From positions 8,308,001-8,372,000 of the forward strand of contig CM057141.1 in assembly GCA_029964075.1 (NCBI GenBank): DNA of 64,000 nt, in the 5' to 3' direction. Each line of letters begins with the position of its first letter. The stretch's first letter is position 1. The notes beneath the pieces are model-generated. The model was not told where the DNA came from. It ran no database searches and was given only the letters and a program-made list of their open reading frames with translations. Position numbers and translations under genes: made by a program. Origin of the DNA: Patiria pectinifera (taxonomy: Eukaryota > Echinodermata > Asteroidea > Valvatida > Asterinidae). Of this stretch, positions 56,801 to 64,000 are shown one piece after another.

Positions 56801-59800
56801 TGTGCATGCGCTAGTTTTATAGGGCTGTATCGTAAAATGCATAATTCATGAGCTCAGCAATTAATAAAAAAGATTGGCTACAACATTCTTACAAACTGCT
56901 CTTATACACTAAATATTTGATAATATGCAGTAAGATTCACCCGAAAGGAATTGGAAAATAAATCATTTTCACATCTTCTTTGGTAAAATTCAATGTAATA
57001 TCGGCAGTTGCATGAAATTCTACAAAATCCAAGGCCTCCAATTTGTTGAACGAGAGGCACCACTACCGTCCAAGATAAACATCATTTTTCCCATAAGATG
57101 TAAGTTTACCTTATATTAAGACTGTCTTGAAAACATAATTTAGACTTTAAATTTTCCATTGACGGTGTTTTTGAAAGAGCAAAGCCATAAACTCGCCTCA
57201 AAATGGGGGGGATTCCTTGGTGGATTCACTGAACGCAGACTGTGATTTTTGCAATTCACAAAAAAGGCTGCACTGCACTTTTTACCATCTTAATAGGATG
57301 GGAAAACAAGACAAAACATAGTTGGTCCCAAAGTTATCTGCATTTGTGGTAACCGAGGCATATTGCTTTGCGGACACCCCCAAAATTATACAGAGAGTAA
57401 ACTGGCATATATATAGGGGGAAAAATTGAAAAATAGGCGGAAAAAAATTGGAAAATAGACTGACCAAAAATACGTGTCCGAAATCTTGGCCACGCTGCAG
57501 TTACACATACACACATACAAAATTTTACGAAGAGAAAAATGTGTTTTCATAAAATTAAAAACCCTAAATTACGGCTAGAATAACAGACTTGACAATGTTT
57601 ACTTCTTACTTGAGAAAGTCGGGGGAATAAGTTCAAAAGACAAGGGCACTAGTGCTCTATGATTCATCATGGATGTCCACGATTCAACCAACTTCCACCA
57701 ACATACAACGTACGTGGGAAAAATTGGCATGATCGTATTTTTCTTTAAACAAATGCCAGTGAAATGTATCATTAATGCTCTCTTGGCCATCCTCAAGATA
57801 ATCATTGTGATTTTTAAAGCATTACATTTGTACAACTAAATCTGAAACAACATTTCTAATTCAAGTTATCATCTGGAAACTGACCTGCCCGGCCGTCTGC
57901 CACGGACAGACAGATGCCGTAGGCAATAACAATAGACATTTATCATGCTACCGGTACCACCATTTCAGTCATGTTTCCTGTATCCAATAACAGTACTGAA
58001 TGATAATGTTAAAAAGGAACCAGACTATTTTTCCTTCCAGCCTCGGTCTGCTTACGTTAATTTAAATGGAAAAAATCCAAATGGCTGCAACATGATAATG
58101 GTCCATACCCCACCAGCCTCTTAGCTGAGGGGTAACAAGTGCAGAGTCATTTTTTCTTGCGATATACAAGTCATATTATTTTTATGCACATTTTTGATGT
58201 GCTTGGATGTACTAAAGGCATAAATAATTCCTTCATCAATTACTCATTGAAAAGAAATCCTTAGGAATGTCTCCAAGCTATTGTTAGGATATACCTGTAC
58301 TGTAGAGTATGAAGATGGAAATTCAAGTTCTGACTCCCCAAAAATGATGTCCTGGCAATGTTAACTAACACAGCAGAAAAGGGTGTAACAACAACTTTGC
58401 CCCACTAAAAAAAACCAATAGGTCTACGGACTGAATGTGTCCCCTTTATCTGCGGTCAATCACGCTCCCCTAAAAACTGAGCTGCCCGGGCGCCCGGGGT
58501 CGGCCACGGACGCTGTAGGTGATGACAATACCCCTCCAGCCTCTTGTCTGAGGAGTAAAAGTGCTGAGTCAATGAACTCAAATGACCCTAGATGACCTTT
58601 GTCCTCAAATTTCAGAAGATTTTTTGATGGACCCCCACCTAAGAATCACTCCATCCAAGTGTTATCAAAATCCATGAAGACATGGAAAAGTTTTACATGT
58701 TGAGCCTGTTTGCACACTGACCCCTTCATGACCTTTGACCTCAGTAATCCAATGAAGAATTGCGTCTTCCCACCCAAGGGGTCACTGCATCCAAGTTTTG
58801 TCAAAATCCATGAAAGCAAGTAGAAGTTATACATTTTTTCAAAACTTTAACATACTTACAGACATATATGTATGGGTATAAAGAATTTAGGACTAGTAGA
58901 TTTACATGTGTATGTAAGTGTCTCCAAAACTTTGCAAAAGTCTGCACTTTTAAATACTAATAATAAAAAATACCAGAGTCTCATATAACGCACGCACCTA
59001 CCAACATTCAGGTACTCAAGGCGCTGGTAATTATACATGTATCTGTTGCTGACATTCAGTTAAAAAAATCATTCATTACATGTACTAGGTCATTTTTGTC
59101 AATTTTAACACGAATATGTGCATGCAGACATGCACAAAAAATGCAGCGATGATGATTTCTTGTTAATATGGGGGGGGGGAGGGGACAAGCAGGTTAACAG
59201 CAGGCGGGGTGCGGTGAGCTTGATTGATAATCAAAGATGCAGGTATGTGCACATTTTTGTATAATATGTTTAATTTCCATAAACTTAAGCAATATGCCAC
59301 GAGAACACCACTTAGCAAAAAATACAGTGCACATTTTGGTACATTTGGTTCAAAAAATATATGCACCATGTGCACTGGGATAATGGTTTTGTTGGGGGGG
59401 CAGAGAGGAGGGAACAATACCCCCCCCCTCCCCCCGGATCATGTCCATGGAAAATGTTTTTCTTTTACACCTAATTCATTCATTAATTTACACAATTATT
59501 ATGGTACAGCCAAGGCATATTGGCCATACCACAATGTAGAGTGATGTGCTAAACCATGTTCCTTAGCATTGCATCAACTAAAAAATGTGCGAGAAAATTG
59601 TATTTTCTACACAAGGATAATGTTCAAAATTAAAAAAAAAAAAGTTCACGGAAATTTAAAAAGAAACTGCTTGAGGTTGCAAAAATCATTTTGGAATGAC
59701 CAAAACACTTTCATGACTCAAATAAAAGACGGGCCCATCACTACTGTACAGCCTTCGAATTCAGGCATGTGGACGAAACTCAGATTGATTCCGGCGGAGT

Positions 59801-60683
59801 ACCAACCACTCACTCACTCCGTGGCATTGCTCCCAGTGGAGTATACCGTCCTCACAAGCTTTTTCCACTTGTGACAACTGATTGTTAAAGGGGCTGCTTG
59901 GATTTTGTAGAGGTTCACCCTTTCCAGGTCTCTGTCCGGTGTGTCCTCCCGATCCCATGTAGTTAGTTATCATCCTGGTCGCCGTCTTCTTTGTGTTGGG
60001 GTCCAGCCTAACAGTCTTCTGGGAATGCGAAACCACTCCATCCTAAAAGGTCCCCACCATGTTAGTTGCTTTTTTGTTAGCAATGTTGTGAGACTGCTGG
60101 TTGTTTGGTTCTTTCCCTGACTTCTATGTTTGTGATGCTGTCCTCCCACATGATGCCATGAATACGTCGCAGACATCTCTGGTCAAAAGAGTCCAGTCTT
60201 CTCTCTTGACCAATTGTAAAAGGCCAGGTCGTAGCACCATATAAAAGTGTGGATATCACACAAAAGATCTCCTTGCGGGATCCAGTGTATACACAGTGTG
60301 TGGCCCAAGAGGTGGAAGCTAATCAGACTTGATGGATCAGACTTCATGCTAACAGATCAGTGTGGGATGGATACTAATGGGGAGTGATTGTTCTGCCTTT
60401 GTGGGAGAAAGCACACACAGCAGAGCTGTCAGTGGACTGTTTTAAGTATGGGTTGTGATTCAGAACCAGATGGTAATGCTTGTTGTGTGAAGTCTTAAAG
60501 ATTGACTCCCAGTGTGCCGGAAGGAGCAATATAATCATTCACACATATTTTTATGACCATTTAAATGTGGATTGCATAAATTTAGGTGGAATAAATGCGA
60601 AGAAAATTTCAAATACATTACCATGAGTAACTGTAACTTTCAGACTCTCCAACAGAGGTTGAGAGATATCTTGGTGCATGTAC
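50680..60683 (-). CDS. Unidentified alpha-helical repeat (HEAT/ARM-like) protein, internal exons
   Basis: Three convincing exons on the - strand (60683-60622, 56092-55857, 50829-50680) each have consensus splice borders, an open frame and amphipathic helical sequence typical of HEAT/ARM solenoids, such as VQTLVLFGVCDVWSAVRNTC and VEGALMAISMLLKCFQWIGV. I do not recognise the orthologue. The first and last exons are outside what I can find, so length and start are unknown. The long introns contain a LINE, a SINE-free MITE copy and LINE RT fragments. The function cannot be inferred beyond a likely scaffold role, and even that is a guess from fold type. Confidence 0.6.
50940..52090. repeat. Cluster of a bipartite motif GTTAGTTAC / GTGTCCAC
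   Basis: Six pairings of (A)ACGTTAGTTAC (either orientation) with GTGTCCAC within 5-15 bp: 50949-50974, 51308-51332, 51496-51518, 51705-51730, 51898-51920, 52062-52087, plus a lone GGTGTCCA at 51144 and GTAACTAACG at 51340. Average spacing is about 200 bp. In an intron of the helical-repeat gene; no protein coded. Confidence 0.65.
52150..52572 (-). pseudogene. LINE 3' end with RT C-terminal piece
   Basis: The reverse strand reads SDNEGPKLWTSLSDSLRKFT at 52570-52505, the C-terminal block of LINE RTs, followed by an AT-rich tail to about 52150. The hairpin-ended TIR element copy 2 begins right at its 5' side. Confidence 0.55.
52574..53096 (+). mobile_element. Non-autonomous copy 2 of the hairpin-ended TIR element
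   Basis: Left repeat at 52574-52605 (TATAACCGACATACAGATCC...), right repeat 52911-52939, then a hairpin from about 52944 to 53096 (TGAGTGGCTTTAAATTGTGA... / ...TCCTCCCATTTTACTCTGAA). The subterminal ATTCGTTATTACTCCCATTCA is shared with the recombinase-bearing copy. Confidence 0.78.
54075..54335. repeat. Direct duplication of about 130 bp
   Basis: GGGGGGAAAGAAAGAAAAAG, GGCTTTATCGATTTATCAAA and AACAAGAATTGCAGGAATAG occur twice (about 54120-54205 and 54250-54330). Confidence 0.75.
54350..54720 (-). pseudogene. LINE reverse-transcriptase fragment
   Basis: The reverse strand reads INILSTGYESISISVIKNSI, KPLAHVINSSFVTCIVPSQL and KIAKV followed by a degraded IPLYKSDD and RPIS-like stretch. N-terminal RT region of a jockey/I-type LINE. 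In an intron of the helical-repeat gene. Confidence 0.65.
55462..55847. mobile_element. hAT-like MITE abutting a splice donor
   Basis: Ends CAGGAATCGAAATTAGCGGT and (read in reverse) CAGGGTTCAACCTTAACTTT. The interior shares CTAGTCAAAACAG-x-GG and GGCGAGTCAAAA with the 34583-35836 element. AGAACC flanks both sides (55456-55461, 55848-55853), and the right copy overlaps the donor GTAGGT of the exon 55857-56092. Confidence 0.6.
55857..56092 (-). CDS. Exon of the helical-repeat gene
   Basis: 236-nt exon, 78 full codons after two phase-completing bases. It begins CDMPVVRNQTMIHIMEWLQL and ends LQEMESLFSELAK before GTAGGT; the acceptor is CATGACAG. The helix pairs and the 'DVWSAVRNTC' core are HEAT-like. 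The donor is overlapped by the target-site duplication of the adjacent MITE at 55462-55847. Confidence 0.72.
56093..59750. other. Intron of the helical-repeat gene, repeats only
   Basis: 56480-56580 shares a dispersed repeat (GCACCACAGAGCATCTGGAATCC) with 24185-24270. 58560-58830 holds two tandem units with TGACCTTTG, GTCACTGCATCCAAG and TCAAAATCCATGAA. A possible further exon at 57610-57690 is weak. Confidence 0.45.
59760..60290 (-). pseudogene. LINE C-terminal fragment
   Basis: The reverse strand reads STLLYGATTWPFTIGQERRL and FDQRCLRRIHGIMWEDSITN (about 60255-60130), then degraded HGGDLLGW and EDGDQDDN-type segments to about 59760. This is the post-RT region of LINEs of the same general type as 31610-33330. 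Confidence 0.75.
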
Positions 60684-60758
60684 CTAGAGTAAACATAATA
60701 AAACCAATGAAAATGAACTTGAAAAACACTCCTCTCCTTCTCCCCCAGCAACAGCAGT
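60447..60758. repeat. 312-bp direct repeat, copy 1
   Basis: Appears identical to 63299-63610 from TATGGGTTGTGATTCAGAAC to CCCAGCAACAGCAGT. Contains the 62-nt exon on the - strand. The flanking sequences differ on both sides. Confidence 0.92.
60622..60683 (-). CDS. Exon of the helical-repeat gene (copy 1 of a duplicated segment)
   Basis: 62-nt exon with acceptor TTTACTCTAG and donor GTAATG. It encodes YMHQDISQPLLESLKVTVTH with one extra base at each end (enters in phase 2, leaves in phase 1). An identical copy lies at 63474-63535. Splicing in both copies would break the reading frame. Confidence 0.6.
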
Positions 60759-63298
60759 GCAGTGTCTCAAAGCATAGGGCTTTGGGCGCATTGTTCAAAT
60801 CGAATTACTAGCTAGTTTTTCTTGGAGAGTAAGCTAGCATGGGTAGGTCACTTGACTGCTTGTCGTTGCTGCTGCCCCAGCCACATTGGAATAGAAGTTT
60901 TCTTCATATTCTGTGCTATATTTTATGGTGATTCACAAGGACGTCATGTCTTAACTTTGCATCCATGCAAGTCTGTGGATAATCCACCATACCTGCTATG
61001 CTAGGAATGAAGTTTGAACTTCCATGTATCTTTCTCATCGACATCAGTTTCCATTTGGTGAGATAAAATTACCAGATGTGAGTGTACATATATCTGCAAG
61101 CTAGCCGCGGCCAGATTGTCCATACAATTTCCTTTTTGTAAATATTTTGGTTGCCCAGTTAAGTTTCCTAGAGATGACACTGATCGATTGTGAACATGAT
61201 AGTAGGAATTGTATTAGGTGGCTCTTTTGGTGGTCCGTAGGAGTTGTTTCCTCAGCAGTGCGACATGCACTAAGCGGACATATCACCGAATATTCTTCAC
61301 CTTTGTAGCTTTCTGCCTATGTTTCTTTCTTTTAGAAATGTCTCCTTTCATACTTTGACAGATCAATCATTATACACACAGCCATCTTTCAGATTGGATT
61401 TTTCTTGAGGTCAACTCAGTCATAACTTCTTCAATGAAGTTCGAATCCAGAATCCTGAGATTGGATGTCTCTTACAAATAATTCTTTACTTCCCCTATTA
61501 CAAAATTTTTAATCCCGGATGATTGTGACCGGCCAGACTTAAATTCCTGTAATTATGCTGCCAGGTCCCGTCTGTAAAATATTTCTTTGTCGAAATGTCT
61601 TATATTTTTAGCATAAACAAGCGTCTGCGAGAAAGTTGTCGAGAAGCATTGCGGCGCCCTCTCTTGTGTTTTCCGTCGAATAGAGCATACCGGAGTTGCG
61701 TAACAATTTTGCATATGACATGCAGTGCGAAAAAGCCTTTTATTCCGTGCAGTTGATCTCAAACCATAGGGCTTTGTGGACGCACATTCCGTGAATTTTT
61801 ACCGCTAGTTTTCTTGGAGAGTAAGCTAGCATGGGTAGGTCACTTGACTGCTTAATCGATTACTGCTGCCAGCCACACCTTATTGCTGAGCCAGCTTGTC
61901 TATATTTTGCTGTGTTTCTCCACGTGGTTTTGTCTCATGGTTAGCCGCCCGCATGTGCATACACATATCGTGTACAGCCATATCGTGTAGTTTGCCCAAA
62001 CATCGAGGCATAGGTACACAGGCCGCAACTGCTCGGTAAATTTCAACTTAGCCGTGAATTTTTGATGTTATCTTAAATAGCACTTTCACGACACATTTTA
62101 TCACGAATACTCAAGGTTGGAAGCCAAGTCTGTATGAAACATTTTTTTATGCCATAAAATAAATATCCCAGGTTAGAAAGCCAAGTCTACAAAAATTGTG
62201 CATAATATGACTGGAATTTTTTTGGATACCGAGACATAAGTAATATTGACTGTGTGCCCCTTTTACATACTTCGATCCTAAATATACTGTTGAATTATAG
62301 GGGTCAATGCATGCTTTATTGAACTCAAGAGTTGGATAGCGTGGATGGAAAGAGAAATAAGAGAGAATGTTCTAGCCTGAAATGAAACACATGAGACATG
62401 TAGATGGATGTACGAATACAGAATATTGAATACTCTTTTTATGAGCCTTACTGTTTAAACAAACAAATGTTAAGAAATAGATGTACGGTTTAAAATGCAT
62501 TTATGTAAATTCATCAATATAGAATAATTACGGATGTACACACGTACTGTGGAGATGAAACTTTTGATGGCACTGATGATTATTTAATATTCCTTCATCG
62601 AAACATTTATTAATATTTATGAGATTACTTAATATGTACAGTAATTTTATTACAGCTACTGCTTGGTTCTGTGGTTCCTGAGGTCACAAATAGAGAAGCC
62701 TTCTCGAGTAGACCAGTGTATCCCTTATCTCAGCATCCATAATATTTGGTGTACGTGTATAAAACATTATTAGCTTGAAATGTGCCTAGAAATTGGGAAT
62801 TTGAAAGATTTTAGAGATTTTGGAGATAAATGTGTTGTAAAATTATTGCATAGCAAGTGCCTATGGAGATTATTTCTCCTTGATTAGAAATTTTATGCCT
62901 TTTAATATTTTTATGCCTTTAATAATTTTATGCCTCTCGTAAGAAATATACTTGCTTGTAAATTCGCAGCAAAAGAAACATTTCTATGGAACAAATCAAT
63001 AGAAGTTGAGAGTTTATCTTGGAGCAACAATGTACAATTTCTCATGATAAAGAGATAACCAAGGATAAGCAGAGATGGTTATTTCAAATAATTAAATAAT
63101 TGAATATTGGATTCACTAGTCATTGTATATTTAGCCAAATAAATTAATTTCTATTCTTCTGTTTTTCTGTTATTACAGACGGCTGAAGAATGACTGTCGA
63201 TTTTTTTGGTATAAATAAATTTTGATCAATTAAGTGGAATTATATCCCTGTGTCACTTTCAGAATTTCTCATGCTGTAACCTGTCCAGCTCGGTTACA
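60759..63298. other. DNA between the 312-bp repeats
   Basis: Holds a second, diverged duplication: TTCTTGGAGAGTAAGCTAGC and ATGGGTAGGTCACTTGACTG at 60819-60860 and again at 61811-61853, each preceded by a CATAGGGCTTTG piece. The remainder is AT-rich with no recognised exon or element ends. Confidence 0.5.
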
Positions 63299-63610
63299 TA
63301 TGGGTTGTGATTCAGAACCAGATGGTAATGCTTGTTGTGTGAAGTCTTAAAGATTGACTCCCAGTGTGCCGGAAGGAGCAATATAATCATTCACACATAT
63401 TTTTATGACCATTTAAATGTGGATTGCATAAATTTAGGTGGAATAAATGCGAAGAAAATTTCAAATACATTACCATGAGTAACTGTAACTTTCAGACTCT
63501 CCAACAGAGGTTGAGAGATATCTTGGTGCATGTACCTAGAGTAAACATAATAAAACCAATGAAAATGAACTTGAAAAACACTCCTCTCCTTCTCCCCCAG
63601 CAACAGCAGT
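63299..63610. repeat. 312-bp direct repeat, copy 2
   Basis: Second copy of 60447-60758, 2852 bp downstream. The high identity indicates a recent duplication or an assembly artefact. Confidence 0.92.
63474..63535 (-). CDS. Second copy of the 62-nt helical-repeat exon
   Basis: Lies in the 312-bp segment 63299-63610, which appears identical to 60447-60758, including the splice sites. It is either a true local duplication or two haplotypes placed in series by the assembler. It could be the original and the other the copy. Confidence 0.5.
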
Positions 63611-63638
63611 ATTTAGCTGTACATGTTCAACAATGGTA

Positions 63639-63729
63639 AGAATAATTTCATGAGGTGACAGATGGAATGTTCCTCCATTCCTCGAGGCAAAAATGGAACA
63701 TTCCATCTGTCACTGAATTAAATTATTCT
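63639..63729. repeat. Fold-back repeat
   Basis: Perfect 19-bp inner arms GTGACAGATGGAATGTTCC / GGAACATTCCATCTGTCAC, with outer arms AGAATAATT / AATTATTCT. Small MITE-like hairpin. Confidence 0.75.
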
Positions 63730-64000
63730 ATCCATTACACGAATGTGAAACAATCATTATTTGTTTTATACAACACCTAAATCCTTAACACCTGATTGGT
63801 CAGAGCTGCAAAAAGTGTGACCGTGCACTGGAACTTCCATTTACTGTGGACTACATGTAGAACTTCTATTTTTTTGCCATGCAAAAAGTTGATGGTTTCT
63901 GATTGGTCGAGACTCGATCACGTGGCCGGGCATTAACGGTGATATAAAGACCGGCTTCAAAGAACAAACGAATAAATGGCCCCTGAACCAGCATTGATCC

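Noticed and set aside
57610..57690. Possible - strand exon ending RALVPLSFELIPPTFS before GTAAGAAG
   Set aside because: A donor is present and the peptide is helical, but I could not place a good acceptor with a pyrimidine tract, and no homology is recognised.
60447..63610. The 312-bp direct repeats as LTRs of a small retroelement
   Set aside because: No TG...CA ends, no target duplication outside, no primer site or polypurine tract, and the repeat contains a host-like exon.

Overview
The window is nuclear DNA from an intron-rich animal genome, most likely a marine invertebrate. The conserved genes resemble their vertebrate orthologues closely, and the intergenic and intronic DNA is packed with mobile elements (Ngaro/DIRS-type tyrosine-recombinase retrotransposon, Crypton-like recombinase element, several LINE families, hAT, pogo-like and TTAA-type MITEs, a tRNA-derived SINE). 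A deuterostome (lancelet, hemichordate or echinoderm) is a reasonable guess, but the sequence alone does not fix the clade. Two assembly gaps of exactly 500 N lie at 12485-12984 and 37985-38484.

Three host genes are supported. (1) On the + strand, 1804-9153 holds the last six coding exons of an ATP9A/ATP9B-type P4 ATPase (312 codons plus stop, all splice phases consistent). (2) On the - strand, 26868-18539 holds the first six coding exons of CDK10 (235 complete codons); its C-terminal exons were not found between 9154 and 18538. ATP9 and CDK10 therefore converge tail to tail. (3) On the - strand, 60683-50680 holds at least three exons of a helical-repeat (HEAT/ARM-like) protein that I cannot name; one of these exons lies in a 312-bp segment that occurs twice (60447-60758 and 63299-63610).

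The rest is mostly mobile DNA. 31610-33330 is a decayed endonuclease-plus-RT LINE. 38930-42960 is a tandem array with TGACGTCA palindromes, broken by a 2.2-kb element (about 40436-42656). That element has 32-bp terminal inverted repeats, a long hairpin beyond the right repeat, and a pseudogene for a Crypton/ZMYM-type (DUF3504) tyrosine recombinase. Two short copies with the same end architecture sit at 25396-25870 and 52574-53096. 43880-49480 is a degenerate Ngaro-like retrotransposon with gag, RT, RNase H, tyrosine recombinase and a terminal SGNH-hydrolase domain; a 570-bp hAT MITE full of GAGTCC hexamers has inserted between its RT and RNase H, with a perfect 8-bp target duplication.

The strongest candidate for something not well described is the hairpin-ended, inverted-repeat-flanked tyrosine-recombinase family. 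Other notable structure: a 22-bp tandem repeat followed by five short palindromes in a CDK10 intron, a 1.1-kb cluster of a bipartite GTTAGTTAC / GTGTCCAC motif, a perfect 44-nt palindrome, and an hAT-like MITE inserted at a splice donor.
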